Positions 1 to 9,942 are shown, counted from the stretch's first letter. The stretch is DNA of 64,000 nucleotides from Saprospiraceae bacterium (GCA_016717655.1 JADKFC010000002.1:186001-250000), one strand, 5' to 3'. Notes: generated from the sequence alone by a model not told the origin. Translations and numbers: made by a program.

Positions 1-806
<806 letters not shown>

Positions 807-946
807 ATTTTTTTTAAAATACAACTTCAATGAGTTGTCCTATTTTCTCGATTTACTTATCCTTTTACCTATTTTCCCACTATGTCAATCTCTTTATCCA
901 TAATCGCGCTTCCGCAATTATTTACCCAACGTTTCAATTGGGACTG

Positions 947-976
947 CAAAAGTAATGCAATTTTCGTTTCTGCCAA
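947..976 (-). promoter_or_regulatory. rRNA operon promoter, Bacteroidota type
   Basis: On the minus strand a TTG (-33 element, 974-976) is followed after 19 bp by TACTTTTG (947-954), matching the Bacteroidota primary sigma consensus TTG-N19-TAnnTTTG. Very A/T-rich sequence lies just upstream (978-1010), which could act like an UP element. Transcription would start near 940, giving a leader of about 130 nt before 16S. Confidence 0.75.
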
Positions 977-1336
977 CTATTTTTTAAAAAAAATATTAAA
1001 AAAAATCTAGTTGTATTGAATTTCAAATGGTTATGATGGAATATTTTTTATTTCCATCTTTCCGATGCTTAAAATACCATAAGCAAGGAATTAACATTGC
1101 TCCCCTAAAAATGGTTCCCCCCTATCCAATGATTCGAAAATGACCTTATATCTGATTGTTTTACCGCTTTTTATATATTATATATGGTATTTATACCAAT
1201 AAGCGGAGTGAGGTCGACCTATTCTATTTCAACTTTAAAAGCCGTTGTAATTCATTAGGACTCAACATGATCTATCCAGGGATTAGATAAGGCGTTGGCT
1301 ACATGATTTTAAAGCACAGGATAGGCACTCGTATGA
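977..1336. other. Non-coding stretch upstream of the rRNA operon
   Basis: A/T-rich sequence between the rRNA promoter and the end of the glycosyltransferase gene. I see no convincing coding frame, tRNA or repeat. It includes poly-A/T blocks (about 978-1010) next to the promoter and a TATATATTATATATGG-like stretch near 1173-1188. Confidence 0.5.
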
Positions 1337-2269
1337 TCAAATGTATTTTTCTATTTTGTACTGGTTTCTGTCGCTCGCATTGCGGGTGACCAGTTCTGCT
1401 ATGAAGCCGGTGATAAATAACTGAAATCCCACAATAATCAAAAGGATTCCTAAAAAGAACAATGGCCGGTTGGCGAGTCCTGTAGCGGCAAAAAACAACT
1501 TCTCAATACTCAAATACAATAGGATCATAACCCCTAAAAAGGTAGTTAAGGTACCTAGGCCCCCAAAAAAGTGCATGGGCCTCTTTCCAAACTTACCCAT
1601 AAACATAATGGAGAATAAATCGAGAAAGCCATACAAAAAACGCGATATGCCAAATTTGGTTACCCCATATTTCCGGGCTTTGTGTTGAACCACTTTTTCG
1701 CCTATCTTATGAAATCCTGCCCACTTGGCAATCACGGGTATATATCTGTGCATCTCTCCATACACCTCAATGCTTTTAACAACATCTGACCGGTATGCCT
1801 TTAATCCACAATTCATATCATGGAGCTTGAGGCCTGTCATCCAACGGGTGACCCCATTGTACAGCTTTGTTGGAATGGTCTTGCTAAGAGGGTCATATCT
1901 CTTTTTTTTCCATCCGGAAACGATGTCGTAACCGCCTTCGGTAATCATCTGGTAAAGTTCCGGAATTTCGTCAGGGCTGTCCTGCAGATCTGCATCCATG
2001 GTAATTACTACTCTACCACTGGTATGTTCAAAGCCAACATTGAGTGCCGCTGATTTGCCATAATTGCGCCTGAATTTGATGGCCTTCACAGATTCATTGT
2101 GGATGGCAAGCTGCTCTACCCATTGCCACGAACCATCATTGCTACCATCATCAATAAAAATGACTTCATAGCTGTATTGGTGTTTTTCCATGACTCTTTT
2201 GATCCAGTCATACAGCTCCGGTAAGGACTCTACTTCGTTGAGAAAGGGTATAACAACGCTGATTTGCAT
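1337..2269 (-). CDS. Family 2 glycosyltransferase (polyprenyl-phosphate sugar transferase type)
   Basis: A GT-A enzyme of the DPM1/GtrB/ArnC type, which loads a sugar from a nucleotide donor onto polyprenyl phosphate at the cytoplasmic membrane face. The N-terminus has the GT2 start (SVVIPFLNE), an IDDGSNDGS nucleotide-binding segment and the metal-binding MDADLQD motif near residue 92. The C-terminal third has two hydrophobic helices (about 240-260 and 272-293), as in GtrB-like proteins. The longest frame opens at a TTG at 2275; the ATG at 2269 is preferred and gives 310 aa. It is the last gene of an apparent rsmA-yqeY-GT2 operon on the minus strand. The exact sugar cannot be told from sequence. 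Confidence 0.88.
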   Translation of the reverse strand: MQISVVIPFLNEVESLPELYDWIKRVMEKHQYSYEVIFIDDGSNDGSWQWVEQLAIHNESVKAIKFRRNYGKSAALNVGFEHTSGRVVITMDADLQDSPDEIPELYQMITEGGYDIVSGWKKKRYDPLSKTIPTKLYNGVTRWMTGLKLHDMNCGLKAYRSDVVKSIEVYGEMHRYIPVIAKWAGFHKIGEKVVQHKARKYGVTKFGISRFLYGFLDLFSIMFMGKFGKRPMHFFGGLGTLTTFLGVMILLYLSIEKLFFAATGLANRPLFFLGILLIIVGFQLFITGFIAELVTRNASDRNQYKIEKYI

Positions 2270-2278
2270 CCGCAATGA

Positions 2279-2728
2279 TTAAGAGGCTAGTAACTTTTTT
2301 ACCACTTCAGAAATGGACTTGCCATCTGCTTTGCCGGCCAGTTGCTGGTTGGCAGCACCCATGACCTTGCCCATGTCTTTGACCGAAGAGGCCCCAACTG
2401 AGCTAATGATACCTCGGATCACAGCTTCCAATTCTTCGCCTTCCAGTTGTTTTGGCAGGTATCGCATGATCACAGCTATTTCTTCCTTTTCAACCTGAGC
2501 CAAATCTGCTCTGTTTTGCTGGGTATAAATATCAAGTGAATCCTGCCTTTGTTTGACGAGTCGTTGTAGCAGCTTAATCTCATTGGCTTCATCCAGTTCA
2601 TTGCCACTTCCGTCTGTTTTAAATAAGAGGATGGCCGATTTTATGGCTCTAATGCCCCTCATAGCGGCTTGATCTTTAGCCTTCATGGCTTCCTTCAGAT
2701 CCTCCATTATTCTGGTTTCCAGGCTCAT
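2279..2728 (-). CDS. GatB/YqeY domain protein
   Basis: A 149-residue YqeY-family protein of typical length (about 147-150). It is related to the helical C-terminal domain of GatB (tRNA-dependent amidotransferase), but the free-standing family has no firmly known role. Family features visible are an N-terminal segment ending in an AAMRGIRAIKSAI-like helix, the RQDS motif and a Gly/Ala-rich end with KADGKSISEVV. It lies between rsmA and the glycosyltransferase gene; its ATG overlaps the end of rsmA, which suggests translational coupling. Confidence 0.92.
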   Translation of the reverse strand: MSLETRIMEDLKEAMKAKDQAAMRGIRAIKSAILLFKTDGSGNELDEANEIKLLQRLVKQRQDSLDIYTQQNRADLAQVEKEEIAVIMRYLPKQLEGEELEAVIRGIISSVGASSVKDMGKVMGAANQQLAGKADGKSISEVVKKLLAS

Positions 2729-3503
2729 TTCGTAAATGATTTTGAATATTATTGGTCAAAGTTATAAATTCTTCCACAGATAATTGTTCCGGCCTCTTAT
2801 TATAGTAAACATCTGCAAGGATGGCCGGATCTTCTACCATATTTTTAAGCGTATTGCGCAGCATCTTTCTCCTTTGCCCAAAACTTTGTTTTACAATGGT
2901 CCGAAAAAGCCTCTCATTGCATGGCAATTGATAGTTCTCTTTTCGTTTGAGCCTGATCACTGCTGAGTGTACTTTGGGCGGAGGATTGAAGGAGCCGGGC
3001 GCCAGCTTCATTAACATAGTGCCTTCATAATAGGCTTGTGCAATAACACTGATCACTCCATAGTCTTTACCTCCTGGAGGTGCAATGATGCGCTCTGCCA
3101 TCTCTTTTTGAAACATGCCCACCATCTCCGGAACCAATTCAACAGAATTGAGCATCTTAAATACAATCTGCGATGAAATGTTATACGGAAAATTACCTAT
3201 GATGGTAAATGGCTGCCCGTCAAAAAGTTTCGACATATTGACCTTCAGAAAATCCATGGCTAGTAAATGCCCCTCTATATTAGGATAATGCTGAGTAAGG
3301 TAGGTAATCATGTCTTTGTCAGCCTCCACTGCCATGAGCTCTACCTCTTTGGCAAGGAGGTATTTGGTCAACATGCCTCTACCTGGCCCTACTTCTACCA
3401 AATTGGATGATGGAGGCAGATGGTCAATGAAACCCGCAATCCGTTTGGCAGTATCTTCATTGACTAAAAAATGTTGACCGTATGATTTTTTTGCTTGTTG
3501 CAT
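2676..3503 (-). CDS. rsmA: 16S rRNA (adenine1518/1519-N6)-dimethyltransferase RsmA/KsgA
   Basis: SAM-dependent enzyme dimethylating two adenines in helix 45 of 16S rRNA during small-subunit maturation. Motifs seen are KSYGQHFL at the N-terminus, the SAM loop VEVGPGRGMLT and the catalytic NFPYNIS. The start is placed at the ATG at 3503 (MQQAKKSYGQHFL), the family-typical start, rather than an upstream ATG at 3527. The frame as read ends with about 20 non-family residues (from NHLRNEPG) and overlaps yqeY by 53 nt. One extra base in the T4 run at 2740-2743 would end the protein NNIQKSFTK at 2725, with an ATGA overlap with yqeY, so the 3' end may be altered by an indel. Confidence 0.95.
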   Translation of the reverse strand: MQQAKKSYGQHFLVNEDTAKRIAGFIDHLPPSSNLVEVGPGRGMLTKYLLAKEVELMAVEADKDMITYLTQHYPNIEGHLLAMDFLKVNMSKLFDGQPFTIIGNFPYNISSQIVFKMLNSVELVPEMVGMFQKEMAERIIAPPGGKDYGVISVIAQAYYEGTMLMKLAPGSFNPPPKVHSAVIRLKRKENYQLPCNERLFRTIVKQSFGQRRKMLRNTLKNMVEDPAILADVYYNKRPEQLSVEEFITLTNNIQNHLRNEPGNQNNGGSEGSHEG

Positions 3504-3676
3504 CTCTTGTGAGGGTAAAAGTACCAAAAAAATATCGCATTCTAAGAAATCGTAATATCATACCCGGAAAAGCCGGATAGCCTTTCATAGTATCATACAT
3601 GGCTATCCAGAGACTCTAACATCAAAAAAAATCGATGGTTCTAAACTTTTTTGCTCCTTTGCCATTGTAAGTATTC

Positions 3677-4186
3677 ATGAATCCGATGACTTTTGATGAG
3701 GCTAAAAACAAGTTTGTCCAAAACTGGGGCAACATGGCCACCCATTGGGGTATCAGCAAAACTATGGGAATGGTCCATGCCTTACTTCTTGTTGCCAACA
3801 AACCACTTCATGTCGACGAACTGGCAATGGAATTGGGCATTAGCAAAAGCAACGCCAATATGACGGTCCGATCTTTGGTTGAGTGGAAGATCGTGTACAA
3901 AACCTGTTGTTGTGGTGAGCGTAAGGAATTTTATGTGGCTGAAAAAAATCTCTGGAAGGTTTTTATCCGCATCATCGAACAACGCAAAGCCAAAGAGCTT
4001 GAACCTATGATCCATATGCTACAGGAGCTTTCTCACCTCAAAGCAGAATGTCCGGAAAGCAATGAATTCCTCAAAGTGGTACAAGACCTTGGCCACTTCT
4101 CAAAAAAAGCAGACAATGCCCTTGACAACATCGTGAAATCTGAATCCAGTTTTCTGATGCAGTCTTTCATCAAAATGATGAGATAA
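3677..4186 (+). CDS. GbsR/MarR-family HTH transcriptional regulator
   Basis: A 169-residue DNA-binding protein with a winged-helix domain at about residues 20-100 (VDELAMELGISKSNANMTVRSLVEWKI gives helix-turn-helix and start of the wing) and a helical C-terminal part suited to dimerisation. The family is known as GbsR-like (MarR superfamily), often small-molecule responsive repressors of transport genes. A CCC stretch (KTCCCGERK) follows the recognition helix and might sense metal or redox; that is inference. It converges on the TonB-dependent outer-membrane protein gene at 4205-6697, a plausible but unproven target. Confidence 0.85.
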   Translation: MNPMTFDEAKNKFVQNWGNMATHWGISKTMGMVHALLLVANKPLHVDELAMELGISKSNANMTVRSLVEWKIVYKTCCCGERKEFYVAEKNLWKVFIRIIEQRKAKELEPMIHMLQELSHLKAECPESNEFLKVVQDLGHFSKKADNALDNIVKSESSFLMQSFIKMMR

Positions 4187-4204
4187 CAATTAAGGTGTAA
4201 AGGC

Positions 4205-6697
4205 TTAGTTACGAATTCCTCCTCCCCCTTGCTGTTGGCCACCATCCCCTTCTCCTGCCTTGAGGTCGTTGTTTTTGATCTTGGTCTTTCTTTCTTTAAA
4301 ATCTACGTTGCCAAACTTGTACCTAAAGTTGATTCCTATAGATCTAAAGGGCAGGGTGAATTTACTGTTTTGCACAAAATCGCTGCCTTTGATATTGGAT
4401 TCAAAAATTTTATTAGGTGTATGAGGTTCTATCAGGGTGATACCAATGCTTGAATTTTTAAACTCCTTTCTTATGCCCATACCATAGATGGAGAAGGCCG
4501 GATTATCGCCCTGAAGCGTACGTCTTGGCGATTTGAAAAAACCAAAAAAATCGGCTTTTAAACTACCACTGAAACTAAAGTCGCCGTTGAAAAATAAATT
4601 GTATTCATACGATTGTCTGCTCAAATCCTGGCCGTTTACTACTCCCTGTGCATCGTAACTGAAGATATTACCTCCGGCTCTTACAGTTAGTTTTTTGATG
4701 GTCTTGGTGGTAAATAGGTTGAGTCCAAAAGATTGGTTCTGGCCAATGTTTTGAAAGGTGTTGATGGAAACACCGTTGTTATCAATTTTCAGGATCTGGT
4801 CAATAATGGCCGTTGTTTTCTTGTAGTAGACGGCTGAAAAAATGGCAAACCCTTTAAAATTGGTATTATAGGCCATTTCGATCTGATGGGTCAACTCCGG
4901 TTGCAACAAGGGGTTACCAATGACTCTGTTGAGGAAGTCGGTGTTGTTGTTGAATGGATTGATAAACATCAAACTGGGTCGTTGGATGCGCTGATTATAG
5001 CTCAGCTTAATGGATCGAAAGTTAGGCAGATTGCGACTCACTGCTACATTGGGCAGGATATTGTCGTATGAATTTTCAAAAGGACTGGCCTCCCCTTCCA
5101 AAAAGCGACCGTCAATTTGGGTATGTTCGTACCTGGCTCCTGCAATAAAATTCCACTTCTTAGCCACAACAAAACTGGTAGACAAGTACCCTGCTGCCAC
5201 GTTTTGATCGTAGTCAAAAGTATTCGAAAAATTAGGGTCTGGAAGATATTGACCTTCAGCGTTTTTAATGTTATTGTCATATTCACTCAAAATCCTCCTC
5301 AATACACCTTTACCACCTATTTCAAGCTTGGCCCCTTTGGCAAAAGGATGTACATAATCTGCCTGAAAGGTATATTCTTTGTTATTACCATCATTGACAA
5401 TACGTGCATCTCTGTTGATGAAGGTCAGATAAGAGTGGTTTTCTACCACCGACATGTCCTGGTCATTGTTGTCGCTTGTATACTGTACCGCAATAGAAAA
5501 TTCTCTGTCCTTTTGGTTTTCAAATTTCATAGTGTAGTCTGTATTCCAATCAAAACCACCATTAAAATTGTCGCCCAAATTGGTCCTGGTGTAGACATCT
5601 TCAAACATGCCAATGATTTGGTCATTGATGACCCCGTCTGTTTTGCCCTCCATGTCAAAGCCAAAGCCCCTGAAATTGAAAGATGAGTTAATGGAGTGGT
5701 AGCCATTAAAATCATAAAACAAACTGGCATTGCCATTGCCACCAAGCCTTGAGGTTGTCTGAAACCCTGTCTGCTTGAAGAGAGAGGTCTTGTCGCCCTG
5801 GGTTTGTATTCTTTCAAAAAACACATCTCCATCGGCCGGATTGGAATAAAAAATAGCTGCCGATGATGACAAGCCGAAACGTCCCTTTCCTGCATTTAGA
5901 TTGGTAAAGAGGCTGTTTTGCCTAATGCCGATGGATGCATTGACACTACCGGCAATTCCTTCTATGTTTTGTTTGCTGGTTATGATATTGATGATGCCAC
6001 CACTGCCCTCTGCGTCATATTTGGCAGAAGGAGAGGTGATTACTTCTACCTTTTTAATCTGATCGGCTGGAAACATTTTTAAGGCATCCGCAATATTGTT
6101 GCTAAACATGCCCGATGGCTTGCCGTTGATGAGGATTCGTACATTTTGAGATCCTCTTAACGACACGTTTCCCTGCAAGTCTACGGTGAGCATGGGTACT
6201 TTTCTGAGCACATCAGTAGCATCGCCCCCAGCAATGGAGGCGTCGTTCTCTGCATTGTAAACGATTCGATCCACTTTGTTTTCCACCAGGGATCTTTCTT
6301 CTTTGACTTCTACTGCATCCAGCAGAATGGCAGAGGGTCTCAGCTGAATTTTTCCCAGATCGATATCCGGATTTTTTAGGGTCGTCTCCACATTTTTAAG
6401 GACCTTCTCTTCATACCCTAAAAAGGAAATGACGATGTCATATTTTCCGGTCTTGACGTTCTCAAAATTCCAACTGCCATTATCATCGCTGAGAACTCCG
6501 TCAAGGTCAGTTTTAAGGCCTGATTTTCTCAAAACGAGGGTTGCAAAGCCAATGGATTCTCCGGTTACAGAATCCAGGAGCATCCCCTTTACTTTTCCTT
6601 TTAGCACAGGTGCCTGGTTGCCACCCATCATCGGAAACTGGGCGTATGCACTTTGAAATACAAAACAAAGTAACAGGTAAAGTAGAGCTTTTTTCAC
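4205..6697 (-). CDS. TonB-dependent outer-membrane protein (OMP beta-barrel family 3)
   Basis: An 830-residue outer-membrane receptor-like protein. A signal peptide (1-19, ending SAYAQ) is followed by a carboxypeptidase-regulatory-like beta-sandwich (about 32-115), a plug domain (about 120-220; includes LRKVPMLTVDLQGNVSLRGS) and a large barrel of the OMP_b-brl_3 type. The C-terminus is odd: after the last strands comes a charged, Gly/Gln-rich tail (DGGQQQGGGGIRN) instead of a terminal aromatic residue. The substrate is unknown. A TonB gene lies directly upstream on the same strand, and a GbsR-type regulator converges from the other side. Confidence 0.88.
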   Translation of the reverse strand: MKKALLYLLLCFVFQSAYAQFPMMGGNQAPVLKGKVKGMLLDSVTGESIGFATLVLRKSGLKTDLDGVLSDDNGSWNFENVKTGKYDIVISFLGYEEKVLKNVETTLKNPDIDLGKIQLRPSAILLDAVEVKEERSLVENKVDRIVYNAENDASIAGGDATDVLRKVPMLTVDLQGNVSLRGSQNVRILINGKPSGMFSNNIADALKMFPADQIKKVEVITSPSAKYDAEGSGGIINIITSKQNIEGIAGSVNASIGIRQNSLFTNLNAGKGRFGLSSSAAIFYSNPADGDVFFERIQTQGDKTSLFKQTGFQTTSRLGGNGNASLFYDFNGYHSINSSFNFRGFGFDMEGKTDGVINDQIIGMFEDVYTRTNLGDNFNGGFDWNTDYTMKFENQKDREFSIAVQYTSDNNDQDMSVVENHSYLTFINRDARIVNDGNNKEYTFQADYVHPFAKGAKLEIGGKGVLRRILSEYDNNIKNAEGQYLPDPNFSNTFDYDQNVAAGYLSTSFVVAKKWNFIAGARYEHTQIDGRFLEGEASPFENSYDNILPNVAVSRNLPNFRSIKLSYNQRIQRPSLMFINPFNNNTDFLNRVIGNPLLQPELTHQIEMAYNTNFKGFAIFSAVYYKKTTAIIDQILKIDNNGVSINTFQNIGQNQSFGLNLFTTKTIKKLTVRAGGNIFSYDAQGVVNGQDLSRQSYEYNLFFNGDFSFSGSLKADFFGFFKSPRRTLQGDNPAFSIYGMGIRKEFKNSSIGITLIEPHTPNKIFESNIKGSDFVQNSKFTLPFRSIGINFRYKFGNVDFKERKTKIKNNDLKAGEGDGGQQQGGGGIRN

Positions 6698-6713
6698 GTA
6701 TGAGAATTTTATG

Positions 6714-6721
6714 CAAAGTTA
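6714..6721 (-). promoter_or_regulatory. Possible -7 element of the outer-membrane protein gene
   Basis: TAACTTTG on the minus strand matches TAnnTTTG and sits 17 bp upstream of the ATG at 6697. I find no TTG at the usual distance, so this is a partial promoter call. Confidence 0.4.
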
Positions 6722-6812
6722 AAAGGGTGGCGACAATAGCTACCCTGATTTTCGATCAATGGAGGAATAACAGCGTCGAAAGGGCTTTGTTTTGGGGAAT
6801 GCGCTTTATTTC

Positions 6813-6839
6813 AAAAAAAAAGGGCCGGAAAACCGACCC
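6813..6839 (-). terminator. Rho-independent terminator after tonB
   Basis: On the minus strand GGGTCGG and CCGGCCC form a 7-bp stem with a TTTT loop, followed by nine T. It lies just past the tonB stop, so tonB and the next receptor gene are separately transcribed units. Confidence 0.8.
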
Positions 6840-6846
6840 CTTAATT

Positions 6847-7758
6847 TTAACCTTCCAGCTTAAATTTAACCGGTAAGGTATATTGTACCCTCACGGGTCT
6901 TCCTCTTTGTTTACCAGGTGTCCACTTGGCAGACATTTTATTCATGGATTCAACCACTATTTTAGCGGCATCACCCAAGCCTGCTCCCGGATCACGGGCT
7001 ACTGTAATGTTGGTAATGGTGCCATCCGTGTCTACAACAAATTGAATCACAGATGTACCTTCTACACCGTTTTCACGGGCTATTGGTGGATACTTAACGT
7101 TTTTGTAGATATACTCCAACATTTTTTGTTTGGCGCAATCATCCTTTGCTTTGTTGTCACCAGCTACGTTTTCACAACCTGGAAATCTTGGCATTTGTTC
7201 TACAATCTTAAAGATTTCCTCTTCTTTTGGTTTTGGAGGAGGTGGGGGTGGAGGTGGAGGTGGTGCCTTCACTTCTTCCTTCTTTTCTTCAATTTTGGTC
7301 TCTTCTGTAATTTCCTGAGATTCCATTTTAGGTTGCTCGATCACCTCTTCATCCGGAACTTCCTGGATGGTGGGTGGTGGTGGTGGTGGTGGCGGTGGTG
7401 GTGGTTCTGCCGTTCTTGGCGGCTCTACCTCGATTTCTTCGGTAAGATCAAGTGCTCCTTCAGGAATGACAACCTTTTCTTCGCGGGTTGTCCAGCTCAA
7501 TCCAAACAAGGTAAAGGCCAAAGCTACCAAAAGGCCATATCTCAAAAATTGACCTGACATTGAAAAGTTGTCAACTTCCGGATATTTTGCTCTGGCTCCT
7601 ACTTCTCTTACGATGTGCTTGTGCTTTTCGGTAAGAGTGTCGGGATTGATTTTACTGTACTTAATCTTGAAGAACCAGATCAAAGCCATGGTTGCCAGGA
7701 AGAGTAATAAGATACTCAACATAACACCTGTGCCCGATAATTCAAAATCCTGTAACAT
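6847..7758 (-). CDS. tonB: TonB energy transducer
   Basis: Couples the inner-membrane proton-motive force to TonB-dependent outer-membrane receptors. The 303-residue protein has a hydrophobic segment near 10-32 and a second near 72-90, then a periplasm-spanning region with two polyproline blocks (11 and 10 consecutive prolines) separated by Glu/Lys-rich sequence, and a C-terminal TonB_C domain (about 205-303; ending VQYTLPVKFKLEG). Two N-terminal hydrophobic segments instead of one is a feature of some Bacteroidota TonB proteins. No exbB/exbD are in the window. Confidence 0.93.
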   Translation of the reverse strand: MLQDFELSGTGVMLSILLLFLATMALIWFFKIKYSKINPDTLTEKHKHIVREVGARAKYPEVDNFSMSGQFLRYGLLVALAFTLFGLSWTTREEKVVIPEGALDLTEEIEVEPPRTAEPPPPPPPPPPPTIQEVPDEEVIEQPKMESQEITEETKIEEKKEEVKAPPPPPPPPPPKPKEEEIFKIVEQMPRFPGCENVAGDNKAKDDCAKQKMLEYIYKNVKYPPIARENGVEGTSVIQFVVDTDGTITNITVARDPGAGLGDAAKIVVESMNKMSAKWTPGKQRGRPVRVQYTLPVKFKLEG

Positions 7759-7806
7759 ATGTGTTTGATTTAGTTGTTAGAACTATTGTTAACAAAAATA
7801 GACAAA

Positions 7807-8163
7807 TTATTTATTTACCATAGAAAAAATGCCAATCGACAAAATACTGCCAACGGTATTGGCAATCATATCGTCGTACTCAAAACTTCGGCCTGTGAAA
7901 ATGAATTTTTGCCCAATTTCCATCAAAAACCCAACAAAGGTACTGATGGCAAAGGCAAAACACATGCTCCTTTTTTTGGATGTGTTGTGCATAAGTGCCA
8001 GGGTCCAAAGCCAGGTTAGGGTGCCATACATGATCAAATGGCCAAGTTTATCAATGCCGAAAAAATTTACCACCATTATTTTTTTTACTGTGTTGCCCGA
8101 TAAGGCTGAAAGCAAAACAATGACGGCGGTCCAAATCCACGCTAGCGTTAAATGACTTTTCAT
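7807..8163 (-). CDS. VanZ-family membrane protein
   Basis: A 118-residue polytopic membrane protein with the family's conserved pattern: DKLGHLIMYGTLT in the second helix and E-x-x-Q...RSFEYDDMIANTVG in the last part. About four hydrophobic helices are visible. The biochemical role of most VanZ-like proteins is unknown; the name comes from a teicoplanin-resistance gene. It follows gcvH on the same strand, an arrangement seen in other Bacteroidota to my knowledge. Confidence 0.85.
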   Translation of the reverse strand: MKSHLTLAWIWTAVIVLLSALSGNTVKKIMVVNFFGIDKLGHLIMYGTLTWLWTLALMHNTSKKRSMCFAFAISTFVGFLMEIGQKFIFTGRSFEYDDMIANTVGSILSIGIFSMVNK

Positions 8164-8217
8164 TTATAAATATAAGATGCGTAGAATATTTTCTATGGTG
8201 TGTGGGGATGAAAAAAA

Positions 8218-8610
8218 TTATCCTACCAACTCTCCGTAGGCAGCAGCATCTAATAATTCATCCAACTGCGCAGAATCGCTAACTTTAATTTTTACTACCC
8301 ATCCTTTTCCATATGGATCCTCATTGATCAAAGCTGGGTTGTCTTCTCCGTCGGAGCCCAGATCTTTGTTAAACTCAACGATTTCTCCGGTTACCGGCAT
8401 AAATAGGTCAGAAGTAGTTTTTACTGCTTCTACCGTACCAAAAACAGCGTCTTTTTCAACGGTTTCTCCTACTGTGTCTACTTCTACATAAACGATATCG
8501 CCCAATTCTCCCTGGGCAAAATCAGTGATTCCAATGGTGGCTGTTCCATCATCATGTACCAGGATCCACTCGTGTTCTTTGGTATATTTTAATTGATCAG
8601 GAATATTCAT
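8218..8610 (-). CDS. gcvH: Glycine cleavage system protein H
   Basis: Lipoyl-carrying shuttle protein of the glycine cleavage complex, moving the aminomethyl intermediate between the P, T and L proteins. Length (130 aa) is typical. The lipoylated lysine is Lys64 in FGTVEAVKTTSDLF. The start MNIPDQLKYTKEHEW is family-like. It lies 21 bp downstream of citrate synthase and upstream of vanZ, probably one transcript. No gcvT or gcvP is present here. Confidence 0.97.
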   Translation of the reverse strand: MNIPDQLKYTKEHEWILVHDDGTATIGITDFAQGELGDIVYVEVDTVGETVEKDAVFGTVEAVKTTSDLFMPVTGEIVEFNKDLGSDGEDNPALINEDPYGKGWVVKIKVSDSAQLDELLDAAAYGELVG

Positions 8611-8631
8611 ATGACTTATGGTTTGATTTGA

Positions 8632-9942
8632 TTATTTATTTTGTTCAATTAATGACTTAATCCATGGTGTAGTCACCGATTTCGGCCTTTCAAGGGCAAG
8701 TCCAAGGGCTCTGTCCCAACAAAGCTGGGCAAGTACTCCGAGGGCTCTGGAAACACCAAACAATACTGTGTAGTAATTGTATTGTGTGAAGCCATAGTGA
8801 CATAACAGGGCTCCAGAATGGGCATCAACATTGGGCCATGGGTTTTTCACCTTACCAAGATTGCCTAAAATTTCGGGGACCAGTTCAAAAAGGTCCCATA
8901 CAATTTGTACGGTTGGATCTCCCTTACAATAGGTTTCTGCAAAAGATTTTTGAGCCATAAACCTTGGATCTGGCTGCCTGAGTACGGCATGTCCATATCC
9001 GGGCACCACCTGACCTGATTCAAGGGTTTCTAATATATAGGCTCTCAACTGCTCTTTAGTAGGCTGACCTGTACCAATCTTTTCGATGAGTTCAAAAATC
9101 CACTTGATTACTTCTTGGTTGGCAAGTCCGTGGAGAGGTCCAGCCAAAGCATTCATGCCGGCCGCGAATGACAGGTAGGCATCACTTAGGGTTGAACCAA
9201 CCAACCTCACCGTATGGGCAGATGCATTTCCACCTTCGTGATCGGCATGGATGGTAAGATACAAACGCATGAGGTCTGTAAAATCCACATTGTCAAAGCC
9301 AAGTAGGGCTGCATAGTTGGCAGACCAATCTTTTGCCGGATCGTAACTTACCGATGCTCCATCGCGGTAGGCCCTTCTGAAAATATAAGAAGCCACAATA
9401 GGCAAACGGGCTATGAGGTTCATGGTATCTTCGTACATGGCATCCCAGTACTCGTCTTTGTTGAAGCCCTCATCATATTTTTTGGCAAAGATGCTCTCTT
9501 TCTGCATGGCCATTACGGCTATGGTAAACTGAGACATCGGGTGCGTATCGGCAGACAAAGCGTCGATTACCTTAAACACTGAGTCGTCTACAACCGCTCT
9601 TCTACCCCATTCAGCGCTTAGCCACTTGACCTGGTCTTCGGTAGGAATTTCACCTACCAACATCAACCAAAACAAACCTTCTGGCAGTGGTTCCCTGGCT
9701 CCATCGGGCTTGGGTAATAATTCTCTGAGTTGAGGAATGTTATAGCCCCTAAAACGGATACCCTCGTTGGCATCCAGAGATGAGGTATCCCATATCATGG
9801 TTTTGATCCCCCTGCTACCTCCAATGATCTGGCCTATGTTTACTTCATCGGCCTTTAATTCACTGTAGTTTTTTACAATTTCTTTGAGCTCAGCCCTGGC
9901 TTGTGAGGACTTTTCGTAAAAGAGCTTCTTTAATAAATCCAT
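8632..9942 (-). CDS. gltA: Citrate synthase, eukaryotic (mitochondrial-like) type
   Basis: Condenses acetyl-CoA and oxaloacetate to citrate in the TCA cycle. Catalytic segments are visible: GPLHGLANQE (first His), PGYGHAVLR (second His) and NVDAHSG (Asp). Long stretches resemble the animal mitochondrial enzyme (DEGIRFRGYNIPQ, EPLPEGLFWL, HPMSQF, LYLTIHADHEGGNASAHT, NYYTVLFGVSRALGVLAQL) rather than the allosteric E. coli GltA. Length (436 aa) also matches the mature mitochondrial form. This type is known in some Bacteroidota. It is the first gene of the citrate synthase-gcvH-vanZ group. Confidence 0.96.
   Translation of the reverse strand: MDLLKKLFYEKSSQARAELKEIVKNYSELKADEVNIGQIIGGSRGIKTMIWDTSSLDANEGIRFRGYNIPQLRELLPKPDGAREPLPEGLFWLMLVGEIPTEDQVKWLSAEWGRRAVVDDSVFKVIDALSADTHPMSQFTIAVMAMQKESIFAKKYDEGFNKDEYWDAMYEDTMNLIARLPIVASYIFRRAYRDGASVSYDPAKDWSANYAALLGFDNVDFTDLMRLYLTIHADHEGGNASAHTVRLVGSTLSDAYLSFAAGMNALAGPLHGLANQEVIKWIFELIEKIGTGQPTKEQLRAYILETLESGQVVPGYGHAVLRQPDPRFMAQKSFAETYCKGDPTVQIVWDLFELVPEILGNLGKVKNPWPNVDAHSGALLCHYGFTQYNYYTVLFGVSRALGVLAQLCWDRALGLALERPKSVTTPWIKSLIEQNK

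Noticed and set aside
6883..7557. 224-codon plus-strand frame opposite tonB
   Set aside because: Composition (Trp/Phe/Cys-rich) is a shadow of the polyproline codons of tonB.
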